From Myxococcales bacterium (lineage in GTDB: Bacteria; Myxococcota_A; Polyangia; Polyangiales; Polyangiaceae): DNA of 55,671 nucleotides. Below, piece by piece: positions 1-7,051 of this stretch. Within the stretch, counting starts at the first letter, position 1. Each line of letters begins with the position of its first letter. A program made the position numbers and the translations under genes. The stretch is from positions 1 to 55,671 of the forward strand of contig JACPVJ010000030.1 in assembly GCA_016191785.1 (NCBI GenBank), given 5' to 3'. The notes beneath the pieces are model-generated. The model ran no database searches, was not told the origin of the DNA, and saw only the letters and a list, made by a program, of their open reading frames with translations.

Positions 1-63
1 GCCGCCCGCGCCCGCGGTGCCGCCGCCCGCGCCCGCGGTGCCGCCGCCCGCGCCCGCGGTGCC
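1..63. repeat. Three perfect 21-bp tandem repeats inside a lipoprotein gene
   Basis: Three exact head-to-tail copies of a 21-bp unit begin at the first base. On the minus strand each unit encodes the heptapeptide GGGTAGA, so copy-number changes keep the reading frame and only lengthen or shorten a flexible linker. The array may continue beyond the window edge. Confidence 0.95.
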
Positions 64-228
64 GCCGCCGGAACCGCCGCCCGAGCCACCGGTGTTGCCA
101 CCGCCCGTGCCGGCGCCGCCGTCCTTCCCGCCGGTCCCGCTGATCGTTGCGTCGTCATCGGACCCGCACGCCACCACGATGTAGCCAGAGCCCACGAGCA
201 TCCCAAGAAGCAAAATAGTCTTTCGCAT
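1..228 (-). CDS. Gly-rich lipoprotein, N-terminal part (cut by window edge)
   Basis: This is the N-terminal 76 codons of a secreted lipoprotein on the minus strand. The protein opens with a short basic n-region (MRK), a hydrophobic stretch and a lipobox ending VVAC, followed by an acidic GSDDD patch and then a Gly/Thr/Ala/Ser-rich low-complexity linker containing GGGTAGA repeats. The start at 228 is chosen because a GGAGG sequence at 237-241 lies 8 nt upstream of that ATG; the ATG at 234 is only 2 nt from it. The functional domain lies outside the window, so no role can be given. Such Gly-rich spacers after the lipid anchor are common in myxobacterial surface lipoproteins. The L,D-transpeptidase gene lies directly upstream on the same strand. 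Confidence 0.8.
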   Translation of the reverse strand, partial: MRKTILLLGMLVGSGYIVVACGSDDDATISGTGGKDGGAGTGGGNTGGSGGGSGGGTAGAGGGTAGAGGGTAGAGG

Positions 229-260
229 CGCCATCACCTCCGCGCCTCGCGAAGATACCA

Positions 261-1874
261 TCACGGGTGAACGTGAACCAGCGTGCCCTGCCGCAGGCTC
301 ATCGCGCCGTGCCACCCCTGAGGCACCGGCGGGTCGGTCCAGTGGAACAACCAGCGCGCATCGAGGGGTGAGAGGTTCACGCACCCGTGGCTCCGCGGCC
401 GTCCGAACGAGTCGTGCCAATAGGCTGCGTGAAAGGCGTAGCCCTCCTGGAAGTACTGCACGTAGGGCACGTCGCGCAGGTCAAACTCGTCTCCGAGCTC
501 GTCGCCGTTCATGGTCGCGGTCACGTGCTTGGTGTGGATCAGGAACTGCCCGCGCGGCGTGGAATGGGTCTCCTTCGGATCCCCGAGCCCGTCGGCGCCG
601 GTCGAAACCAAGGTCACGTAGACCGGCTTCTGGCCTTCGTAGGCCACGAGCGCCTGCTTCAAGATCGAGACGTCCACCCAGCTGCGCCCGTCGGTGGCCC
701 AGCCCGGCCGCTGCCGCATTGGCTCGACCCGCACCAGGTTCTCTTCTTTGAGCCACTCGCCGCTGGTGGTCTGCGCGTAGCCCACGCCATTCCGCTTCAC
801 ACGTAGCGCGGTGACCGGGAGCGCCTCGCGGAACGCCAACGGCCGCACCGAGGTCAGCCCGGTGGTGCGCGGATCACCAGAGTAGAGGTGGGCCCCTCGG
901 GTCATCACGAACACGACCGGCAGGCTGGTCTTGTCGTCCAGGCTCAGGCCGTGGAAGGCGCTGGGCTGCACGCGACGCATGCGGTCGAGAGGGATCACGT
1001 CCAGATCGACGCTCAGGCCGAAGCGCCGACCCTCGTGCTCGAAGAAATCCAGGAACGCGAAGCCGCTCTTGGGGATCGCGCGCCCGGTGTACAGGCTGCC
1101 CTCCGAGTGGCGCACGCCGTTCCAGGCCATCACCTGACGCCCGTCGCGGATCATCTCGGGAATGGCCTCGTACACCACGTCGTCCCACGCCGAATCGGGC
1201 GGCTTGCGCGAGTGGGACCCGAGATCGTGCTCCACGCGCCGTTGCTCGTCGCGGGTCGGTACCTTGGTGTAGAGGGCCGGGGTTGGAAACGCCGACATGC
1301 CGTAGGCATAGGGCAATGGTCCCTGGCGATCGGCGCGCCGCGCGGCAGCCGTGACCAACGGGTGGTTCACGTCCAGCGTGGCGTGCTTGCCGACGCACAC
1401 GAACCCCTGGGGCGCCACGCGGTACCACCCACCCGAGCAGCCGTCGTTCGTGACCGGCTCGGGCGAGCGCTTCACGATGGCGCCCCCACGCAGGTAGCCG
1501 ATCTTCTTCGACCGCCAGCTCGGCGTCGCGAACACGAACGTCTCCTTGGCCGTGGCCGCCAGCGCCAGGTCGGCGTCGACGGGCGCATCCGGTCCCGCCG
1601 CGGGAGCGTCGGTGTCCGTCGCGGTCTCGGCGAGCACGTCGCCGGTCTGGAAGCTCGCGGGCTGGGTCTCGGCTTCTGCCGCCTTCGGAGCCGGCTCGGC
1701 GGGCTGCGGCTCGGGCTGAACCCGCGCGGCGGCGGACTGCACCAGGACCCGGGCGCGAGCCGACGGCTGTCGCAGCCGGTGCCTCGGCTCGAGCTCGCCG
1801 ACCGTCGTGCAGCTCGCGAACGACAGCCCGAGCAGGGCCAGCGCGAGGGCTGAAAGGCGGCGGGCAAGGGGCAT
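261..1874 (-). CDS. L,D-transpeptidase (YkuD) lipoprotein
   Basis: 537-residue predicted lipoprotein: the N-terminus has a basic start, a hydrophobic segment and a lipobox-like FASC around residue 22. A Pro/Ala/Glu-rich linker (about residues 35-95) leads to an SH3-like region, and the C-terminal third is a YkuD catalytic domain with the signature SHGCVN near residue 505, preceded by the conserved His in the YAFHAAYWH segment. Enzymes of this family form 3-3 peptidoglycan cross-links or attach proteins to peptidoglycan in the periplasm through the catalytic Cys. The gene is oriented with the Gly-rich lipoprotein downstream (33-nt gap), so they may be co-transcribed. It is divergent from gcdH, about 90 bp away. 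The catalytic motif is intact. Substrate specificity cannot be read from the sequence. Confidence 0.9.
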   Translation of the reverse strand: MPLARRLSALALALLGLSFASCTTVGELEPRHRLRQPSARARVLVQSAAARVQPEPQPAEPAPKAAEAETQPASFQTGDVLAETATDTDAPAAGPDAPVDADLALAATAKETFVFATPSWRSKKIGYLRGGAIVKRSPEPVTNDGCSGGWYRVAPQGFVCVGKHATLDVNHPLVTAAARRADRQGPLPYAYGMSAFPTPALYTKVPTRDEQRRVEHDLGSHSRKPPDSAWDDVVYEAIPEMIRDGRQVMAWNGVRHSEGSLYTGRAIPKSGFAFLDFFEHEGRRFGLSVDLDVIPLDRMRRVQPSAFHGLSLDDKTSLPVVFVMTRGAHLYSGDPRTTGLTSVRPLAFREALPVTALRVKRNGVGYAQTTSGEWLKEENLVRVEPMRQRPGWATDGRSWVDVSILKQALVAYEGQKPVYVTLVSTGADGLGDPKETHSTPRGQFLIHTKHVTATMNGDELGDEFDLRDVPYVQYFQEGYAFHAAYWHDSFGRPRSHGCVNLSPLDARWLFHWTDPPVPQGWHGAMSLRQGTLVHVHP

Positions 1875-1966
1875 GGCTTCCGCCGTTCGCTAGCGTCATC
1901 GGCGGCAATTGGCCCACTTTCCAGCGGGGGCTCCCCCCGCCCAAGCGCCGTGATAAACCGCCGCGC

Positions 1967-3151
1967 ATGGCCACCGAACCGATGCCCCTGGATGTGCTCT
2001 CTGCCCTCGATGCCCACCTGACCGAGGACGAGATCATGGTGCGTGACACCGTCCGCCGCTTCGTGCGCGAGCGCTACCTTCCGCGCGCCGGTCAGCTCTT
2101 CGAGGACGAGCAGTTCCCGATGGACCTGATCCCCGAAATCGCCGAGATGGGGCTGCTCGGCGCGGGCCTCGAGGGCTATGGCTGCGCCGGGATGAGCCCG
2201 GTGCAGTACGGCCTGATCTTGCAAGAGCTGGAGTACGGCGACAGTGGCCTGCGCAGCTTCGCCAGCGTGCAGGGCTCCCTCGCGATGTACTCGATCTGGG
2301 CCTACGGCAGCGAGGCTCAGAAACAGAAGTACTTACCGAAGATGGCCAAGGGCGAGCTGATCGGGTGCTTCGGGCTGACCGAGCCGGACAGTGGCTCGGA
2401 TCCGGGCTCGATGACCACCCGCGCCCGCAAAGACGGGAGCGGCTGGGTGATCAGCGGCACCAAGATGTGGATCACCAACTCGCCCCTCGCCCACCTGGCG
2501 GTGGTCTGGGCCAAGGTCGACGACGGCGGCGCCGAGTCGATCCGCGGGTTCATCGTCGAGCGCGGGACCCAGGGCTTCGAGACCCCGAAGATCCACGGCA
2601 AGATGAGCCTGCGTGCCAGCGAGACCGGCGAGATCGTGCTCGACGAGTGCCGCGTCGGAGAAGACGCGATGCTGCCCAAGGGCGAGGGCCTCAAGGCCCC
2701 CCTCGGCTGCCTGACCCAGGCGCGCTTCGGCATCGCCTGGGGCGCCCTCGGCGCGGCCAAGGCCTGCTTCGACTCGACCGTGGCCTACGCCCGCACCAGC
2801 GTGCAGTTCGGCGTCCCCATCGCGTCCAAGCAGCTGATCCAGGAGCAGTTCGCCGAGATGGGCAGCGAGATCGTCAAGGGCGACATCATGGCGCTCCACT
2901 TCGGTCGCATGAAGCAGAAGCACGGAAAGATCCGGCCCGAGCAGGTCTCGCTCTGCAAGCGCAACAACGTGCGCGTCGCGCTCGAGGTCGCCCGCACCTG
3001 TCGCGGCATCCTGGGCGGCAACGGCATCCTCCTCGAGTACCCCGCCATCCGTCACATGTTGAACCTCGAGAGCGTCTACACCTACGAAGGCACGCACGAG
3101 GTGCACACGCTGGTGCTCGGCAAGGCGTTCACCGGGATCAACGCGTTCTGA
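1967..3151 (+). CDS. gcdH: Glutaryl-CoA dehydrogenase (acyl-CoA dehydrogenase family)
   Basis: 394-residue soluble flavoprotein of normal family length. It oxidises and decarboxylates glutaryl-CoA to crotonyl-CoA in lysine/tryptophan degradation, using FAD and passing electrons to ETF. Acyl-CoA dehydrogenase features are visible in order: N-terminal helical domain, FAD-binding GCFGLTEPDSGSDPGSM and WITNSPLA segments (about 135-175), and the C-terminal helical domain with the family-typical YEGTHEVHTLVLGKA segment, whose Glu is the catalytic base in glutaryl-CoA dehydrogenases. ARFGIAWGALGAA is also typical of this subfamily. It stands alone: divergent from the L,D-transpeptidase and followed by decayed DNA. 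The last codons and stop lie within a 56-bp sequence repeated at 12776-12831. Confidence 0.9.
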   Translation: MATEPMPLDVLSALDAHLTEDEIMVRDTVRRFVRERYLPRAGQLFEDEQFPMDLIPEIAEMGLLGAGLEGYGCAGMSPVQYGLILQELEYGDSGLRSFASVQGSLAMYSIWAYGSEAQKQKYLPKMAKGELIGCFGLTEPDSGSDPGSMTTRARKDGSGWVISGTKMWITNSPLAHLAVVWAKVDDGGAESIRGFIVERGTQGFETPKIHGKMSLRASETGEIVLDECRVGEDAMLPKGEGLKAPLGCLTQARFGIAWGALGAAKACFDSTVAYARTSVQFGVPIASKQLIQEQFAEMGSEIVKGDIMALHFGRMKQKHGKIRPEQVSLCKRNNVRVALEVARTCRGILGGNGILLEYPAIRHMLNLESVYTYEGTHEVHTLVLGKAFTGINAF

Positions 3152-3196
3152 AGCTCGGACGCGGACCGCGACGGCCGTCGAAGCGGCGCCGGCGGG
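3141..3196. repeat. 56-bp dispersed repeat, copy 1
   Basis: This 56-bp sequence matches 12776-12831 at 52 of 56 positions, with no gaps. It begins within the final codons of gcdH (…GCGTTCTGA) and continues past the stop. Its core holds a perfect 12-bp palindrome, CGACGGCCGTCG (3169-3180). It lies downstream of a plus-strand gene and upstream of minus-strand coding remains. This fits a bidirectional terminator or a REP/MITE-like element, but that role is inference. Confidence 0.85.
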
Positions 3197-3524
3197 CGCT
3201 GCCAGCGAGCGTGGGCCAGCGCGTCGACCCACCCTCGGTGTCCACCGGCAGGTCAAAACGCGGAGACACTGGGCGGGTCGCGCACGCCGCCGGCGCGGAC
3301 AGCGAGGAGCTGCTGTCGACGGAGCTGTTGGCGGTCACGAGCGAGCATGGGGCCTCCGAGGCCCGGCGTGACGCGCTTCGTGATACCCGGAGGGCCGGAG
3401 GGGTAGTGGGCGGGCTTCGCGACCCATGGCGCAGAGCGTGCGCCGACCGAGCGGAGCCCGACCGCCGCGACGGGCCGAGGTGCCAGACGTCCGCTCGCCC
3501 CACGCGAGCGCCGACGCCACGAGC
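3197..3524. other. Intergenic stretch without a recognisable gene
   Basis: No frame in this stretch encodes a protein I recognise. The open frames on both strands are Arg/Pro/Ser-rich and look like GC-driven artefacts. The minus-strand frame continues from the M23 remnant but loses family similarity here, so the stretch is probably unrelated DNA joined to a broken gene. Confidence 0.5.
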
Positions 3525-3800
3525 GCCCGTTCGCGCCGACGTAGGGGATGAGCTGCCCTTTCTTGACCACGCGGCCGATCTTGATGCCCGTCGCCACCTT
3601 GCTGACGTGGGCGTACTCGATGAAGAAGTCCTTCTTCGGGTTGTCCGGATCGCCGCAGGCGCTCTTCAGCCGGATCATGTCGTAGTGGGCCGTGCAGGTG
3701 CTCGAGCAGGCGATGCTGCCGGAGCCGCTGCCCCAGCCGTTGCCGTATCCAGTGACGACCTTCACCACCGTGCCGTCCATGCCTCCGGTGGTTTCCGCGC
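3525..3800 (-). pseudogene. M23 (LytM-like) peptidase remnant
   Basis: About 90 codons read as the middle of an M23 peptidoglycan endopeptidase domain: MDGTVVKVVTGYGNG, then FIEYAHVSKV and GRVVKKGQLIPYVGANG, the usual DGTV…YAHLSKV…G.VKKGQ.IG.VG pattern. The frame then turns into unrelated Arg-rich sequence. Both zinc-ligand motifs of the family (HxxxD before this segment and the final HxH) are missing, so the fragment cannot be active. The frame is open upstream to about 3860 with no good start or ribosome-binding site, and runs into the divergent LamG lipoprotein gene. I treat it as a broken remnant of an exported M23 enzyme. Confidence 0.6.
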
Positions 3801-3841
3801 TGGCCTCCCCTTGGCCTGCGGATTGCCGTGGGCTAAGCGGG

Positions 3842-5845
3842 ATGGCTCGCTCGAATCTCTCCTACGTCACGCGGGGCCGGGGGGCGCTGCTCGGTCTGGG
3901 TCTGTCTCTTGCGCTGGCGGCGCTCGGGGCGTGCGGCGACAACGGCGTCGGCTTCGAGGGCGGGGATTCGGATGCTGGTCCGGACGCCGCTGCCGACGCC
4001 GCTGCCGACGTCGACGCCGACGCCGACGCCGGACCGGACGCTCCTGGAGCGTGCGACGACGGCGAGTTCCGCTGCGCGGGCGACAACCTGGAGACCTGCA
4101 AGGCCGATCGGAGCGGCTTCCAACCGGTCGCCACCTGCCTGCCGGGGCTCTGCGACGCACCGGGCAAGCAGTGCGACAACTGCGTGCCCGGCGCGGGCAC
4201 CTGCGACTCGTCGGGCAGCGGCTACAGCGCGTGCGATGCCACCGGCCAGACCCAGGAGAAGGTCAGCTGCAGCGCACCCAAGCCGTTCTGCGTCGCGGTC
4301 AGCGGTGCGCCGGCCTGCGTCGAGTGCAAGGCACAGACCGACTGCCCGCCGAGCACCGCTCAGTGTCAGGTGTCGTCGTGCTCGGTGAGTGGGAGCTGCG
4401 GCGTGTCGCCGGTAGTCAAGGACGCGCCGTGCGGAGCGTCGGGTGCGGGTGGCAAGTGCGATGGCGCTGGCGCGTGCGTGTACTGCCAGCCCGGCCAGAA
4501 GCGCTGCTCCGGGGCCGTGCCCGAGGCTTGCGATGCGAAGGGCCAGTGGGTCGCGGGCAACTCGTGCGCGGGGGCCGCTCCGGTGTGCGCCCAAGGAGAC
4601 TGCGTGCAGTGCCAGGCGCCCAGCGACTGCCCGGCGACGGTCAACGAGTGCCTGAGCGTCACGTGTGCCAGCGCGCAGTGTGGCCTCTCGCCCAAATCCC
4701 AAGGCACGACCTGCGCCGCGGGGGCCGGCACCTGCGATGGCTCCGGTCAGTGCAACGTGTGCCAGCCCGGCACCAAGGCCTGCAACGGCAACGTGCCGCT
4801 GGTCTGCGGGAGCAACGGTCAGTACAGCGCGCAGCCCGCCTGCTCGGGGGCGACGCCGAACTGCGCGCCGACCACGGGCACGTGCGTCCAGTGCACCAGC
4901 GCCACCCAGTGTCCTGGCACCACCGCGCCTTGCCTTCAGGCGGTGTGCGCCTCGAACACCTGCGGCTTTGGCAACAAGGGCGACGGGACCGCGTGCACCG
5001 TGTCCGGCGACAACGGAGCCTGCGCAGCTGGTTCGTGCAAGGTTTGCACGGTCGGGCAGACGCGCTGCAAGGCTGGCTCGGCCAGCACGTTGCAGACGTG
5101 TGACTCGAACGGGCAGTGGCAGGACAGCGCGTGCGCTGCGAGCACGCCGTACTGTTCGGGCGGAACGTGCGTAGCTCTCAACGCCATGAAGCTCTCGTCG
5201 GCGGCAGCGACGGTGTCGGTGCCGAGCACGGGCTTCGCGCTCGCTGGAGGCCCCTTCACGTTCGAAACGTGGCTCAAGGTCCACGACGAGTTTCCACGCG
5301 ATCCCAACTCCTCCTTCATTTTTGCCACGAACGAGTCGCAAACGAACTGGTTCTCTCTTCTCCTCAACGCCAACGGCGGTCTCGGACCCATGTACCAACA
5401 ATCGCCCAGCTTTTGCTCGTTTGCCCCGGCTTCGAAGTCGATAGCCGACGGCCAGTGGCACCATGTGGCCGTCACGAGGTCGGGAAACGCGTCGACCTTG
5501 TTCATCGATGGGGTCGCCGATCTCGTGGACAACCTCACCTGGTACGGATGCGCCTGCGCGGCCAACGGGCAGCCCACCGTGTGTCTGAGCGGCAGCGCGC
5601 CGGCACGCTTCGGCGCCATCGGTAGCCTCAAGGCCGCGCCGGTCTCACTCGGTCGAGTCCGGCTCTCGTCGACCGCCCGGTACACCGGAAGCTTCACCCC
5701 CGCCAAGTCGTGGGCGCTCGATGCCAGCACTGTCGCGCAGTGGATCGTCTCGCAACCGTTCCTCGGAGCGACCCTCGTGGACGAAGCGGGTGGCCAGAAC
5801 ACGAGCACCAGTCTGCTCGCCGTGGTCCCCGTAGCCGAGCCGTGA
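3842..5845 (+). CDS. Cys-rich LamG-domain surface lipoprotein
   Basis: 667-residue predicted lipoprotein. The ATG at 3842 gives a signal sequence with a basic start (MARSNLSYVTRGRG), a hydrophobic core and the lipobox LGAC, then an Asp/Ala-rich linker (about 45-70). Residues about 70-455 form a repetitive Cys-rich region (CxxG, CxxC, CDSNGQW-type units), and about 475-650 a LamG/concanavalin A-like domain (FTFETWLKV…DGQWHHVAVTRSG…LFIDG). Such proteins are typically displayed on the outer surface and bind glycans or mediate adhesion; the ligand is unknown. The open frame extends to 3692 upstream, but that part lacks a signal peptide and overlaps the M23 remnant, so the downstream start is preferred. 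No operon partner is seen. Confidence 0.85.
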   Translation: MARSNLSYVTRGRGALLGLGLSLALAALGACGDNGVGFEGGDSDAGPDAAADAAADVDADADAGPDAPGACDDGEFRCAGDNLETCKADRSGFQPVATCLPGLCDAPGKQCDNCVPGAGTCDSSGSGYSACDATGQTQEKVSCSAPKPFCVAVSGAPACVECKAQTDCPPSTAQCQVSSCSVSGSCGVSPVVKDAPCGASGAGGKCDGAGACVYCQPGQKRCSGAVPEACDAKGQWVAGNSCAGAAPVCAQGDCVQCQAPSDCPATVNECLSVTCASAQCGLSPKSQGTTCAAGAGTCDGSGQCNVCQPGTKACNGNVPLVCGSNGQYSAQPACSGATPNCAPTTGTCVQCTSATQCPGTTAPCLQAVCASNTCGFGNKGDGTACTVSGDNGACAAGSCKVCTVGQTRCKAGSASTLQTCDSNGQWQDSACAASTPYCSGGTCVALNAMKLSSAAATVSVPSTGFALAGGPFTFETWLKVHDEFPRDPNSSFIFATNESQTNWFSLLLNANGGLGPMYQQSPSFCSFAPASKSIADGQWHHVAVTRSGNASTLFIDGVADLVDNLTWYGCACAANGQPTVCLSGSAPARFGAIGSLKAAPVSLGRVRLSSTARYTGSFTPAKSWALDASTVAQWIVSQPFLGATLVDEAGGQNTSTSLLAVVPVAEP

Positions 5846-6107
5846 CCCCGGCGCGAGTTGCGAACGACGAAGGCGGCAACGGATGAGAACACCACCCCTC
5901 ACCAGAGGTGTGTGGCACCACATCCGACCGGCCCCGGTTGCAGAGCGCCCGTGCGCGCGCGACGCCGCGGGAGCGGAACCAGTGATAGCGTCTGGCGTGC
6001 GCGGAAGACCCTGCGGATCGGTGGCCACGGCGGGCGATGCCGGTCCCGATGCCCGCGCTGCTAGCGGGTGCGTGGCGACGTGCCAGTCGACTCTCGGCCC
6101 AGCGGCC

Positions 6108-6530
6108 TCACGGTCCGCCATCGGGACACATCGTCTCCGTCGGAGCGAGAGTGCACGTCGGCGCCGTCCCGGCGACAACCTTGCCTTTACACTCGTCGAT
6201 GATGTCCGTGGACATCACGGCGGCCACCTGCCTGCCGGTCGAGTCGAAGTAGGCGGTCCGGCCATGGAAGCCGTCGGAGAAATCCACGTACTTGTAGTCG
6301 CCGCAGGTGCCGATGCTCGCGCGCGACAAGCAGCTGCCTCCGTCACGGTGCGCGGCCACCTGGTCCCGCAGCTCGGCCGAACGCTTCTCGAAGCTGGCGC
6401 AGCCGCCCTCGGCGCAGTACTTGACGAGATCCCGGGTGCACGACGAGTCCGAGGCGGGCCCGCGTGTCTTTCGCCCGCATGCGCCGAACAGCGTCGCGAG
6501 GTGGAAGCCGCAATAGGCGAGTTTCTTCAA
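6108..6530 (-). CDS. Hypothetical Cys-containing lipoprotein
   Basis: 140 residues. The N-terminus (MKKLAYCGFHLATLFGAC) is a lipoprotein signal with an FGAC lipobox. The mature part has regularly spaced cysteines (SSCTRDLVKYCAEGGC, GSCLSR, GTCGDYKYVDF, IIDECKG, PTCTLAP, TMCPDGG), suggesting a small disulfide-stabilised domain, and a YKYVDFSDGFHGRTAYFDSTG segment. I do not recognise the family. The gene is convergent with the LamG lipoprotein; the 262 bp between them hold no gene. Downstream genes in this direction are absent, so it appears monocistronic. Confidence 0.65.
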   Translation of the reverse strand: MKKLAYCGFHLATLFGACGRKTRGPASDSSCTRDLVKYCAEGGCASFEKRSAELRDQVAAHRDGGSCLSRASIGTCGDYKYVDFSDGFHGRTAYFDSTGRQVAAVMSTDIIDECKGKVVAGTAPTCTLAPTETMCPDGGP

Positions 6531-6567
6531 GACTCAGTTCCGATCACGGTACCAGAGCGAATCGGTC

Positions 6568-6801
6568 CTACAAGCACTCGCTCGGCACGCCGTCCTCGGC
6601 GTGGTTCAAGAGGCCAATCTGCAGACCGTGTAGCCGCTTGGCGTGGTTGAAGACGCCGATCTGCACGCCGCTGGCTTCGTCCGTGATGTTCGCCAGGCCG
6701 ATCTGCACGCCGCGCATGCTCTCGGCATAGTTCCCGCCGCCCAGCTGCACGCCGGTGTGCTCCTTGAACGACAGGTTGGCGAGGCCGATCTGCCCACCGT
6801 C
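6568..6801 (-). pseudogene. Fragment of a GVQIGL-repeat surface protein
   Basis: About 78 codons show a clear repeat of roughly 18-21 residues: GGQIGLANL, GVQLGGGNY, GVQIGLANI, GVQIGVFNH, GLQIGLLNH. This is the signature of the LA_2272-type repeat in secreted or outer-membrane proteins. There is no signal peptide; the frame runs into unrelated sequence at about 6801, exactly where a different gene fragment on the other strand begins. I read it as the 3' end of a gene truncated by rearrangement next to the IS91 element. A short internal GTG start (6750) would give 60 residues, but without a signal this is unlikely to be functional. Confidence 0.6.
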
Positions 6802-6933
6802 AGCGCGGGAGGCGCTGGCGTGCCTCGAGCTCGCGGAGGCCTTCGGTTACATCGGGCCGGACGACGCGGGGATGCGCGCGAGTTTGACCGCATCATCGGC
6901 GCGCTGGTGAGGCCGGTCGAGCGGGCCGGATAG
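6800..6933 (+). pseudogene. 3' fragment of a four-helix-bundle protein, frameshifted
   Basis: One frame reads SAREALACLELAEAFGYIG then PDDAGMR. A one-base shift near 6872-6880 continues as REFDRIIGALVRPVERAG and stops at 6933. Together they match the usual C-terminus of the four-helix-bundle family related to 23S rRNA intervening-sequence proteins (helix, GY[IL], then FDRI..AL). The fragment starts at the point where the opposite-strand GVQIGL fragment ends, so this is a recombination junction. It has no start codon or ribosome-binding site and needs a frameshift, so it is a remnant. Confidence 0.5.
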
Positions 6934-6947
6934 CGCCTCCCTGCGGG

Positions 6948-6982
6948 TGGCGATCGCCAGGCGAAAGGTGGCGTTCGCCACC
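6948..6982. repeat. Paired palindromes at the left side of the IS91-family element
   Basis: Two palindromes stand next to each other: TGGCGATCGCCA (6948-6959, perfect) and GGTGGCG-TT-CGCCACC (6967-6982, 7-bp stem). They lie between the last gene scrap and the transposase. Subterminal palindromes are usual at IS91-family ends, so this may be the terIS side. The exact end of the element is not determinable from one copy. Confidence 0.45.
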
Positions 6983-7051
6983 CCGCCGGCACTTGAAACC
7001 CGCAGATTCAGCCAGCTTGGAGCCGGGCACGGCGTTCGCTCTCTCGCGCGT

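Noticed and set aside
2365..5103. A 912-codon plus-strand open frame overlapping gcdH and the LamG lipoprotein
   Set aside because: Arg/Pro/Gly-rich composition with no domain, and it overlaps two convincing genes in another frame. It is a by-product of GC-rich codons.
5895..5925. Short inverted repeat TGTGG/CCACA in the gap between convergent genes as a terminator
   Set aside because: A 5-bp stem with a 2-nt loop is too weak, and no T-tract follows.
6606..6992. A 128-codon minus-strand frame over the gene-scrap junction
   Set aside because: Arg/Pro/Ser-rich shadow of the GVQIGL frame; it does not continue either of the recognisable fragments.
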